From Sphingobium nicotianae (lineage in GTDB: Bacteria; Pseudomonadota; Alphaproteobacteria; Sphingomonadales; Sphingomonadaceae): a stretch of DNA of 64,000 nt. Each line of letters starts with the position of its first letter. Within the stretch, counting starts at the first letter, position 1. The translations under genes and the position numbers were made by a program. The stretch is taken from NCBI RefSeq assembly GCF_018603885.1, contig NZ_JAHGAW010000001.1, positions 494,389 to 558,388 on the forward strand, read 5' to 3'. Positions 1 through 7,552 of this stretch are shown in pieces. Below the pieces are notes generated by a model. The model saw nothing but the letters and a program-made list of their open reading frames with translations. It ran no database searches and was not told where the DNA came from.

Positions 1-1
1 G

Positions 2-475
2 GGCGCGGAGGCGCTGATGATCTGCGCCAACAGTCTGCACAAGGTCGCATCGCAGATCGAAAGCTCGATCGGCATTCCGGTGATCAACATCATCGACGAG
101 ATCGGCGCCAAGCTGAAAGCGGACAAGATCAAGGCCGTGGCCCTGGTCGGCACCAGCAACGTCATGATGGACCGCGACTATCGCCAGAAGCTGGTCCAGA
201 CCGGCGGCGTCTCCCTCCTCCCGGCCGACGCGGAGCTGGCCGGCCGGATCGACCGCATGGTCTATGACGAGCTCGCGGCTGGCAAGATCACGCGCGACGC
301 CGAGCGCTACATGAAGTCCGAGCTGACCGATATCGCCAAGGAAGAGGTCCAGGCCGTTGTCCTCGCCTGCACCGAGCTGGAGCTGATCGTGGACGTTCAC
401 GCCAATGTGCTGCCGATCTACGACAGCACCATCATCCATGCTGCGGCAGGGGCGCGCTTCATCCTGAACGGATGA
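2..475 (+). CDS. Aspartate/glutamate racemase family protein (5' partial)
   Basis: The reading frame is open to the window edge, so the N-terminal part is missing; an ATG at 17 is internal. The visible 158 residues look like the second half of a two-domain Asp/Glu racemase-type enzyme. A first cysteine lies in MICANSLHKV and a second in VVLACTELELIV, matching the paired catalytic cysteines of this superfamily. Members racemise Asp or Glu, or act on hydantoins and maleate; the substrate cannot be told from this fragment. It ends 7 bp before a convergent small membrane-protein gene. Family call is firm, specificity is unknown. Confidence 0.8.
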   Translation, partial: GAEALMICANSLHKVASQIESSIGIPVINIIDEIGAKLKADKIKAVALVGTSNVMMDRDYRQKLVQTGGVSLLPADAELAGRIDRMVYDELAAGKITRDAERYMKSELTDIAKEEVQAVVLACTELELIVDVHANVLPIYDSTIIHAAAGARFILNG

Positions 476-481
476 GGCAGG

Positions 482-703
482 TCAGTGCAGCAGGGACTGC
501 ACGACCAGGCCCAGGCCCAGCCACAACGCAGCGCTGACCGGCAGGGCGATCAGCATGCCAATGGCCAGGCTCGGGTCTGCGCTTCTCAACCGGGGCCGAT
601 ACGGCGCCGCCAGACGCGGATCGCCTGTCGACGCGAGCAGGTCCGCGAGATTGCGCAGCTCCAACTCAGCCGGATCGACCGCCGGTTTATTGCGCGCATT
701 CAT
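482..703 (-). CDS. Small single-pass membrane protein, hypothetical
   Basis: A 73-residue protein with a charged N-terminal half (PAELELRNLADLLAS) and one hydrophobic segment near the C-terminus (about residues 46-70, IGMLIALPVSAALWLGLGLV). No family is recognised. Its ATG shares one base with the stop of the upstream EAL gene (TGATG), so it is probably translationally coupled to it and may be its membrane partner. The coupling is visible; the partnership is inference. It could be a spurious frame, but codon use and the overlap argue for a gene. Confidence 0.55.
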   Translation of the reverse strand: MNARNKPAVDPAELELRNLADLLASTGDPRLAAPYRPRLRSADPSLAIGMLIALPVSAALWLGLGLVVQSLLH

Positions 704-2010
704 CAGGCCTGCCCCTCGCTTGCAGCACGGAACCAGGGACGAAAGCCAGTCGAGTGCATCGCAAGATCTCGCAGCGGGACGACGCGCGGTTCGGCGCCAT
801 CATGCCGCCAGCTCCGCCAGAAGGACGGTTTGCCGAAGTGATAGCCCTGCTGCCAGCATTCGCCTGACGGTCCGGCGTGGCGCGCCTGCAATTGCGCTGC
901 GTGCTCGCTCTGCCGGAGGCCCTCGACCCCCTCGACGATGACGATCGGTGCGACATTGCCGGCAATGCCGATCAGGTGCTCCAACATCGCCCCGCTCCTG
1001 TCGGAGAGGCCCGAATTGCGCACGAAGAAAGCGTCGATCTTCACGATGTCCGGGCACAGGGAGATCGCATTGCGCACCGAGGCATGCCCGACGCCGAAGT
1101 CATCGAGCGCCACGCGGCAGCCAAGCTTGCGCAGGGCGCGGACGAACATCGGCGCCTCGGGGGGAAGCGCCGCCGTCTCGGTGATCTCCACCACCAGCCT
1201 GTCCGCAATATCGGAGCGCTGCAACCGGTTGAACAGCGACGACCACCATCCGTCAAGCCGCGCGCTGTGACCGGAAATGTTGACGCCGAGCACCGCGCCC
1301 GGAAACGCCTCCAGCTCATCCAGAACGATGGCGACCATCTGGCGGTCGAAGGCGCGCACAAGACCCAGACGCTCGAGCGTGGGCACGAACAACGCGGGAG
1401 AAAGCTGCTCGCCGTCGTCTCCAATGATCCGGGCGAGCGCTTCATTATACAAAACCTTCGTCGGCCGATCGGCAGCCACGACGGGCTGCCAGCTCATGTG
1501 GAACCGACCGTCGAACAATGCGGCGAAGGTATCCACCGCCACTTGCATGTCGCGATGATATTGAGCAGCCGAGCCCTCGTCGTCGTGCAGCGGTTCGCAC
1601 GTGGACGGGCTGTGCCCCGCGGTGCCCCAGGTGCCGATGCTGGCAGCGGAGCATGTGACGGCAAGGTGGAAGTGGTGGTCACCGAGGTGGACTGGCCTGC
1701 ATGAGAGCTCAGCGACCACCACTTCCACGATCTCTGCGGCTTCCAACAGGGATCGTTGTCCGAACGAGATTTCCGCATGGCCGGGGCGGAGCGTCGATAC
1801 CGAGCACCCGCCTTTGCGAATCTGGTCAAGAACAAGATCGACCGTCGCTACCGCAGCGGTGATCCCGGCAGCCCCATAGGCAGACAGAATGTGGGAGAAA
1901 TTGTCTACGCGTATGGTTACCCGTGCCTCGCCACTCACGTCCTGGATTGTGTCGAGGGTTCTTGGTGGCAGACCGACGTCGGTGGGTGCGACTTGCAGAT
2001 GGGTGCTCAT
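703..2010 (-). CDS. EAL-domain cyclic-di-GMP phosphodiesterase with degenerate GGDEF-like N-terminus
   Basis: 435 residues. The C-terminal EAL domain (about 165-410) keeps the residues needed for c-di-GMP hydrolysis: E190 in NEALAR, N244 in VNIS, E275 in VEITET, D303/D304 in LDDFG, K324 in VKID, E360 in VEGVE and Q388 in QGY. Residues about 25-125 resemble a GGDEF fold without the GGDEF signature, so this part is probably regulatory. There is no signal or membrane segment, so the protein is cytosolic. The start at 2010 has a GGAGAG ribosome-binding site 5-6 nt upstream. Its first 185 bp are overlapped in another frame by the end of the integrase gene. Confidence 0.85.
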   Translation of the reverse strand: MSTHLQVAPTDVGLPPRTLDTIQDVSGEARVTIRVDNFSHILSAYGAAGITAAVATVDLVLDQIRKGGCSVSTLRPGHAEISFGQRSLLEAAEIVEVVVAELSCRPVHLGDHHFHLAVTCSAASIGTWGTAGHSPSTCEPLHDDEGSAAQYHRDMQVAVDTFAALFDGRFHMSWQPVVAADRPTKVLYNEALARIIGDDGEQLSPALFVPTLERLGLVRAFDRQMVAIVLDELEAFPGAVLGVNISGHSARLDGWWSSLFNRLQRSDIADRLVVEITETAALPPEAPMFVRALRKLGCRVALDDFGVGHASVRNAISLCPDIVKIDAFFVRNSGLSDRSGAMLEHLIGIAGNVAPIVIVEGVEGLRQSEHAAQLQARHAGPSGECWQQGYHFGKPSFWRSWRHDGAEPRVVPLRDLAMHSTGFRPWFRAASEGQA

Positions 2011-2983
2011 CGATGCTCTCCGCGGCCGGACGAACCACTCGTTCGGACGTGAGACCGAATAGATAAAACTGTATCAGTTGGCAAGTGGAGATTGCTCTTT
2101 CTCCCCAAGAAGACCGTCTAAACCAAGGTTTTCGGCTCTTCGCTTTCCCAACTGGCCCTTCCACCATCACCGGGACAGTGGGCGGAACGATATCATCCGG
2201 ATGGGTCATGGGCGGTTCCTCCCATTCCGATTCGGGAACAGGAGACGGGTGGTAGGCGGGTTGCGGTTTTTCCGTCCTGCTGTCCTGCTTCAGCCAGGTG
2301 CGTGACGCGATGTCGCGCTCCTCAGGACCAACAGCTCCCGCATAAATCGCTGTCGTCTTCATATCGGCGTGACCAAGCCAGCGTTGAACCATATGCAATG
2401 GCGCGCCTGACTGTACGGCACGCACGCCAAAAGCGTGCCTGAGCCCCTTGGGGGTCGCCCAAGGGCCTGAAATGCCAGCCTTCGCCATCACTTCAGTAAT
2501 GCGCCGATATCCGGTCATGCGTGACCAGGGCCAGAGCCGCTGATCCGACGAAAAATTCGCCGTGTGGAACCATTTGCGCAGTGCGTCCAGCAGGGTGACG
2601 GGCAGAGGAACCGAGCGATAGACGCCAGTTCGGCGCTTTTTCAGGCTTTCCATGGTCACCAGCCCCGCCTCGAAATCGACGCATTGGGCCGTTGTCATCA
2701 ACGCTTCTGAAATTCTGCATCCGGTTACTGCAATGAACCAGCAGAATGAATAGACTTCTATGGTTTCTTTTTTAGCAACCATAAGAAATCGGTCTGCTTC
2801 AGCGCGCGTTAAATACTTGCGCTGACCGTCAGAGCCAAAAGTTGACCACGGCATGGGGCGTTTTCCAATCTGTGCCCGCCGCCTATTTTTCTCTATATAC
2901 CTCTCTCGATTGGCAGAGAAGTCTAAAGATACCGTTGTTACAGTTTTATCTATTTCGTAGCAAATTTTTTGACGATATATCAT
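1826..2983 (-). CDS. Tyrosine recombinase (integrase family), C-terminus over-extended
   Basis: Phage-type integrase catalytic domain. R90 (TGCRISEAL), K115/K116 (LKKRRT), K179-x-x-R182-H (KGLRHAFG; Lys replaces the usual first His, as in some family members), H205 (LGHADMKTT) and Y214 (IYAGA) are all present. About 170 residues follow the tyrosine, where 20-40 is usual; the last ~60 codons lie inside the EAL gene in another frame and read as low-quality sequence, so the natural stop seems to have been lost. The gene and its upstream region are clearly richer in A/T than their neighbours, a sign of transfer. No excisionase or cargo is seen next to it. The start is uncertain because the ribosome-binding site is weak; ATG at 2983 is used. 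Confidence 0.8.
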   Translation of the reverse strand: MIYRQKICYEIDKTVTTVSLDFSANRERYIEKNRRRAQIGKRPMPWSTFGSDGQRKYLTRAEADRFLMVAKKETIEVYSFCWFIAVTGCRISEALMTTAQCVDFEAGLVTMESLKKRRTGVYRSVPLPVTLLDALRKWFHTANFSSDQRLWPWSRMTGYRRITEVMAKAGISGPWATPKGLRHAFGVRAVQSGAPLHMVQRWLGHADMKTTAIYAGAVGPEERDIASRTWLKQDSRTEKPQPAYHPSPVPESEWEEPPMTHPDDIVPPTVPVMVEGPVGKAKSRKPWFRRSSWGERAISTCQLIQFYLFGLTSERVVRPAAESIDEHPSASRTHRRRSATKNPRHNPGREWRGTGNHTRRQFLPHSVCLWGCRDHRCGSDGRSCS

Positions 2984-3272
2984 AGACTTAGGGATCCTGT
3001 GTTACGTTTTTATCTTGATCGCCAGCCAAGCGAATCCTCGACCTGATCCCCCATTATTACTACCTTGATAGGCAGTTTTTAAACTTGCGATACCCGTGAT
3101 TCGCGGCCTTCCATGAACGCCCGACCACTGTCAACTATGGTTAACGGCACAGCCCATCCCGCAATAGAGCACAGATTTTTCGTTAACTTTGATGGATTTG
3201 CGCTACGTTATGCGGCTCGGAAGGCAGGCGCGGCAGCCGGGTTCCGGCCCGCGACCCGTGTATCAAAACGGA
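2984..3272. other. AT-richer intergenic region upstream of the integrase
   Basis: 289 bp with visibly lower G+C than the surroundings and no convincing coding frame or tRNA. It probably carries the integrase promoter and may contain an old attachment site. No perfect inverted repeat longer than about 8 bp was seen. Confidence 0.4.
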
Positions 3273-4001
3273 TCAAACGCCGGCTTTGAAAGGCGTGAAA
3301 TTCGTCTTCTCGTCATAGACGTCCATCCCTTCGCCGCGCTTGAAGGCGTTGACGAAGAGATAGGTGACCGGCGTCAGCACGATTTCCCAGCTCACCTTGA
3401 GGGCCCAATTGGTGATCATGACGGTCAGCACCTGCTCGTTTGACCAGATGCCGAAGAAGGCGAGCGGATAGAAAAGCAGGCTGTCCACTCCCTGGCCGAT
3501 GATCGTCGACCCGATCGTTCGGGTCCAGAGATGCTTGCCCTGCGTCAGGATTTTCATCTTCGCGAGGACGAAGCTGTTGGTGAGCTCACCGGCCCAGAAG
3601 GCAAAGATCGAGGCGAAGACGATGCGCGGCACCTGGCCGAAGACCGATTCATAGGCCCCCTGGCCATCCCAGCCTGCCGCCGGCGGCAGCGAAACCACAA
3701 CCCAGCTCATCAAGGCCATGAACAGCATGGCGCCGAAACCTGCCCAAATGCAGCGTCTGGCACGGGCATAACCATAGACCTCGGTCAAGACATCGCCGAT
3801 GACATAGCCCAGTGGGAAGAAGAGGATGCCCGCGCCGAAGGTGAAGCCCCAAAGGGTCGCGAGCTTGGCCGCGCCAATGACATTGGAGAGCAAGAGGATC
3901 GCCACGAACGCCGCCATGACGAAGTCGTAATAGCGCAGCTCCCGCCCCCTGAGCGTGCTGGCATCGACATGGACGGGGTGAGCGGGGGTTTCGGTGGCCA
4001 T
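3273..4001 (-). CDS. Queuosine precursor transporter (YhhQ/VUT family)
   Basis: Integral membrane protein of about 242 residues with roughly six hydrophobic segments. It has family-typical stretches: YYDFVMAAFVAILLLSNV near the N-terminus, FFPLGYVIGDVLTEVYGYA, and FWAGELTNSFVLAKMK. Family members import 7-cyano-7-deazaguanine (preQ0) or preQ1 for queuosine tRNA modification across the inner membrane. The frame is open 30 codons further up to 4091, right against tRNA-Arg. I place the start at the ATG at 4001, where family similarity begins (MATETPAHP); ATG 4037 is an alternative. No queuosine synthesis genes are adjacent. Confidence 0.8.
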   Translation of the reverse strand: MATETPAHPVHVDASTLRGRELRYYDFVMAAFVAILLLSNVIGAAKLATLWGFTFGAGILFFPLGYVIGDVLTEVYGYARARRCIWAGFGAMLFMALMSWVVVSLPPAAGWDGQGAYESVFGQVPRIVFASIFAFWAGELTNSFVLAKMKILTQGKHLWTRTIGSTIIGQGVDSLLFYPLAFFGIWSNEQVLTVMITNWALKVSWEIVLTPVTYLFVNAFKRGEGMDVYDEKTNFTPFKAGV

Positions 4002-4092
4002 GGCGCATCTATGCCGCGTCTTCGCGACCTCGTCCATCCGCGCGAAAGGCCATTTCCGTTGCGCACAATAATGCTCTAAGGGCAGCGGCACA

Positions 4093-4169
4093 GCGCCCGT
4101 AGCTCAGCTGGATAGAGCACTCGCCTTCTAAGCGAGTGGTCGCAGGTTCGAATCCTGCCGGGCGCGCCA
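4093..4169 (+). tRNA. tRNA-Arg (TCT anticodon)
   Basis: A complete 77-nt cloverleaf. The acceptor arms GCGCCCG/CGGGCGC pair, the D-arm has AGCTCAGCTGGATAGAGC, the anticodon stem is CTCGC/GCGAG with loop CTTCTAA (anticodon TCT, reads AGA), and the T-loop is TTCGAAT. The CCA end is encoded. It stands alone between divergent protein genes. Confidence 0.97.
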
Positions 4170-4254
4170 AAACGCCTGTCCTGCCGCCCTTCCGATATGC
4201 GAGAAGGCCATCGAACCGGTCACCGATGGCCGGTCGCCTACAGGAGAGACGCCC

Positions 4255-4740
4255 ATGGACAGCAGTCGCCGCAATCTTCTTGCCGCCCTTCCCTTCGCTT
4301 TACTCGCCGGGAGCGGGCGCGCCGCCCCGGAGGGCCGATCCTTCCAGCCTTCGACAGGCACCTGCGCGCCCGGCACGATGGAAGTCATCCACGTCTATGC
4401 CGATGCCAGGGGCGTGACGCATCATGATCGCGTGCGCGTTTATGGGACGATGAAGCAATTGCCGGTCAAGGCAGTGCTCGCCGCCTGCATCGCTCCCGGA
4501 GTGGAGGACTGGCACACGGCGCCCGGCAAGACCTTCACGATCAACACGGTCGGCGACATTGTCGGCGAGTTCGGCGATGGCAGCAGCACGAAGATCGGCA
4601 AGGGAGACCTCGTCTATCTGGAGGACACCAGCGGCAAGGGGCATGTCACGCGTCTGATGTCGCAGGTCGCCAATCTCTTCATCCAGGTCGAGGATGATTT
4701 CGACTTTCTCGCCTGGGCGGGAAAGCCCCCGGCGGCTTAG
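4255..4740 (+). CDS. Tat-exported cupin-like protein, hypothetical
   Basis: 161 residues with an N-terminal twin-arginine signal (SRRNLLAALPFALLAGSGRA), so it is exported folded. The mature part, about residues 40-150, is rich in beta strands with a cupin-like pattern (IVGEFGDGSSTKIGKGDLVYLEDTSGKGH), a small barrel often used for metal or ligand binding. The enzymatic role is not recognised. A GGAGAG ribosome-binding site precedes the ATG. It lies alone after tRNA-Arg and is convergent with the TauD-type gene. Confidence 0.6.
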   Translation: MDSSRRNLLAALPFALLAGSGRAAPEGRSFQPSTGTCAPGTMEVIHVYADARGVTHHDRVRVYGTMKQLPVKAVLAACIAPGVEDWHTAPGKTFTINTVGDIVGEFGDGSSTKIGKGDLVYLEDTSGKGHVTRLMSQVANLFIQVEDDFDFLAWAGKPPAA

Positions 4741-4814
4741 ACAAGAGTCACCGTCACCCCGGCGCGGGCCGGGGAGGATGGATCAGGCTCTCGTCGAAGC
4801 GATGGCGCCGGCGT

Positions 4815-5873
4815 TCAGCCGCGCATGAGCTCGTAGGCGCCGCGTAGCAATTCCTCGGTATTGCCGACCATCGAGAAGCCCTGGGCGTGCTGCTGGTCGA
4901 GAATGTCGGAAATCTCGTAGAAGCCCTTCGCCAGCGGGAAATGATCGCGCGGGTGCAGCCACAGGCGCAGCAACAGCCGCTCGCGACCGGGCGTGTTGCG
5001 GAAGCTTGTGCGCGAATGGAGCACGCGGAAATTGTGCCAATAGGCGATCTCGCCGGGTTGCATGGTGAAGGAGGCCATGAGTTCCGGACGGCGCGCAACC
5101 GTGTTGAAGAAGCGCAGCGCCTCGACGAATTTCGCGGGCACAGGCTCACCCCGGATCATCGCCGCCCGGACGATGAACAGGACATAGGCATAGACGCCGA
5201 TATGCCCGTCGATGACGGAGAAGGTCGGCACCTTGTAATCGGTGACGCTGTCGAGGCCGGTCGGATAATAATAGCCTTCCTCGAGCGCTTCGAGCAGGTC
5301 GGGCCGCTCGCGCCGGATGACATCATAGACCGCTGCCGCGCTGACGAAGCCGCTGACACCGCCTTCCTCGGACGTCACCACGGAGGCGAGGCTCAATATG
5401 CCGTGATAATCGGTGTGCGGCCCGAGCTCGGTGTCGCTGAGATAACCGCGCTTCTCCGGATTGGGCTCCTTGCGGACGTAACCGATGCGATCATGGCGTT
5501 CGCTCTGCTCGGCAGCCCTGCCGAGGTGCGCGCCGAGACCGAAATGGATGCGCGCGAACTGGTCGACGCTGTACCGGCTGATATCGATGCCGGAGAGCAA
5601 CACGGCGCCCCGCCCCTGGATAATGTCGTAACGGGCAGCATCCATCAGCGCGGTAATCTCGGGCGCGCCGAAATCAGCTCGCGTGATCGTCGTCGTCTCG
5701 CGGCCTTCGGTGGCCCGGACGGCCGCATCGATCGCGTCGAGCTGGACGATGCCGAGCCGCCGGGTGATGCCCTCCGCGCCGCCGCCGTTGGTCGCCGACC
5801 AGGCAGCGGGTTGCTCCTCGGAACTCCCTACCCGCTCACGCGCGCGTTCTGGCGCTGTATCAATATCTGCCAT
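4815..5873 (-). CDS. TauD/TfdA-family Fe(II)/2-oxoglutarate dioxygenase
   Basis: About 352 residues. The iron-binding facial triad is visible as HTDYHG (His-x-Asp) and a distal His in VLHSRTSFRN, followed by the 2-oxoglutarate-binding Arg in GRERLLLRLW. Family members hydroxylate small carboxylic or sulfonic substrates, releasing CO2 and succinate. The start is ATG 5873 (MADIDTAPERARE); the frame stays open upstream into the neighbouring gene but carries no family signal there. It lies 31 bp downstream of the FAD oxidoreductase in one operon, facing an aromatic-acid-type transporter. The substrate cannot be read from sequence. Confidence 0.85.
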   Translation of the reverse strand: MADIDTAPERARERVGSSEEQPAAWSATNGGGAEGITRRLGIVQLDAIDAAVRATEGRETTTITRADFGAPEITALMDAARYDIIQGRGAVLLSGIDISRYSVDQFARIHFGLGAHLGRAAEQSERHDRIGYVRKEPNPEKRGYLSDTELGPHTDYHGILSLASVVTSEEGGVSGFVSAAAVYDVIRRERPDLLEALEEGYYYPTGLDSVTDYKVPTFSVIDGHIGVYAYVLFIVRAAMIRGEPVPAKFVEALRFFNTVARRPELMASFTMQPGEIAYWHNFRVLHSRTSFRNTPGRERLLLRLWLHPRDHFPLAKGFYEISDILDQQHAQGFSMVGNTEELLRGAYELMRG

Positions 5874-5904
5874 GTCACTACTCTCGAAATATCGACCCGA
5901 AATC

Positions 5905-7386
5905 TCAGCCTGCCGTCGCCTGCGCAGCATCGACGAGGGCGTCCTGCGCGGGCTGGTCGTGCAGGAAGACGCCCTGCCGGCGCAGTTCCTTCTGCAGTGC
6001 CTTGATGTCGACCGCGCGCGGCTGCACGCCGGCACCGACCGCCAGCGCGGCGGCGGCGCCCGCCGCCTGCCCGGTCAACCAGCATTGCGGGATCTCGCGC
6101 ATGAAGCCGTGCGAGTTGGCGTCGCAGCTGATGTGACGACCGCCCGCGAGCAGGCCATCGAGCCGCCGGGGCACGAGCGCGCCGTATGGCACAGAGATAA
6201 CCGGATATTTGAGCGAAACGGACGGGCTGACGCCGATCTCGTCGGGAAGCGCGAGGCCGTCTGCCCACTGACTGCGCAGCACCTTGCTGACGCCGCCCAG
6301 TCGCCGCGTGTGGCGGACACCCAGCTGGGGAGCGCTCTGGAGCATATAGGCCCCCTCGAAACCCGGCGCATGGGCCAGGAAGAACTCGCAATGCGTCTGC
6401 ATGAAGCGATGCGAGCGGATCTCCAGCTCGGTCTGGTCGTCGACGTCGAGTGCCGACAGGCCGGACTGGCGCGGGCCGAGGAACAAGGCGATGTCATTGC
6501 GCCACGAGACATAAGGCGGCTGGAAAAAGCCGAGCCGCTCACGGCCCAGCGCCGCGAACTGAGCATATTGGTCCGGATCGTTGGCGCGGAAGGCCAGCCA
6601 GCGGTCCATGTCCACGCCGCCGAGCATGAAAGCGGTATTCGCGCTGTGGTGGACGTCGCCTTCCTCGATATCCGTATCGAACTCGGCGCCGGCACGGGCG
6701 AAGATGTCACCATCGCCCGTGGTGTCGACAACGACCTTGGCCATCAGCGCCTGGCGACCACCCTTGGATTCGAAGACCACGCCCTTGACCGCGCCATCCG
6801 CGACGATCGGCACGGCCGCCCAGCTATGGAAGACCAGACGGACGCCCTTCTCGAGCAGCATCTCCTGGCTGATCAGCTTGAGCCGTTCGGGGTCGAGCGT
6901 CGGCGACCAGTTGACGATGCCGTGCGAGGCCGCCGTGCGCTGGCCCCAGTAGCTGGCTTTCCTGGGATCGTTCGATCCCCAGTCGGCGCGCGGCGGACCC
7001 TGATAACCTTCGCCGGGCATCCGGTCGAACACATCCACGGCAAAGCCTTGAATGACCTGTCGTCCGGTCCAATCGGTCATGCGATCGATCCAGATGACCA
7101 GGCCGCCGGTCGAAAGACCACCCAGATGATTGTAGCGCTCCATCAAGACGACGTCGGCCCCGGCCTGCGCCGCCGCCCAGGCGGCTGCGGTGCCAGCGGG
7201 ACCACCGCCCACGACAAGCACATCGCAATTGTGATAAATGGGGATCTCGCGCGAAGGCTCGACATACGTGCCGGTGCCGTTGGCCCGCGGCAACTGGCGC
7301 CCGCCCGATTCGAACAGATCAGATGCCAGGAAGCGGTCCTCCGACTGGCGAACCTGCTGGATCTTAGGGGTCTGTTCCTCTGCCAT
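5905..7386 (-). CDS. FAD-dependent oxidoreductase (FAD_oxidored family)
   Basis: 493 residues. The FAD-binding Rossmann motif sits at about 52-85: VLVVGGGPAGTAAAWAAAQA, then ME and GGLSTGG. A second dinucleotide-type motif VVDTTGDGDIFARAG and a C-terminal LAGGRHISCDANSHGFM segment are typical of the FAD_oxidored family. Relatives are often soluble oxidases or dehydrogenases in catabolic clusters. The start at ATG 7386 has GGAAGAG just upstream. First gene of a two-gene operon with the TauD-type dioxygenase, divergent from an MFS carrier. The two enzymes probably act on the same imported compound (inference). Confidence 0.8.
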   Translation of the reverse strand: MAEEQTPKIQQVRQSEDRFLASDLFESGGRQLPRANGTGTYVEPSREIPIYHNCDVLVVGGGPAGTAAAWAAAQAGADVVLMERYNHLGGLSTGGLVIWIDRMTDWTGRQVIQGFAVDVFDRMPGEGYQGPPRADWGSNDPRKASYWGQRTAASHGIVNWSPTLDPERLKLISQEMLLEKGVRLVFHSWAAVPIVADGAVKGVVFESKGGRQALMAKVVVDTTGDGDIFARAGAEFDTDIEEGDVHHSANTAFMLGGVDMDRWLAFRANDPDQYAQFAALGRERLGFFQPPYVSWRNDIALFLGPRQSGLSALDVDDQTELEIRSHRFMQTHCEFFLAHAPGFEGAYMLQSAPQLGVRHTRRLGGVSKVLRSQWADGLALPDEIGVSPSVSLKYPVISVPYGALVPRRLDGLLAGGRHISCDANSHGFMREIPQCWLTGQAAGAAAALAVGAGVQPRAVDIKALQKELRRQGVFLHDQPAQDALVDAAQATAG

Positions 7387-7552
7387 ATACTCTTCCGCTC
7401 CTGCTCGAATCAGCGTGTGAATGCCAGACTATATCGAAAGCTTCCTAATCATTAGAGCAAATATGCCTATTCCTATAGCCAAAGCCCGCGACCGCCTGTT
7501 ATCGTTGCGCAAGACACAGCTTAGCGGCGTGGAGAGGGAGATTACCAGCGTC
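7387..7552. promoter_or_regulatory. Divergent promoter region between FAD oxidoreductase and MFS transporter
   Basis: 166 bp of AT-richer sequence between divergent genes. It contains a perfect 11-bp palindrome CTAATCATTAG at 7445-7455 and other AT-rich near-palindromes that could bind a regulator of both directions. No regulator gene lies in this cluster, so it would have to be encoded elsewhere. The promoter role is inferred from gene arrangement. Confidence 0.45.

Noticed and set aside
5683..7455. 590-codon open frame opposite the FAD oxidoreductase
   Set aside because: The minus strand has the FAD motifs and ribosome-binding sites; this frame is a shadow.
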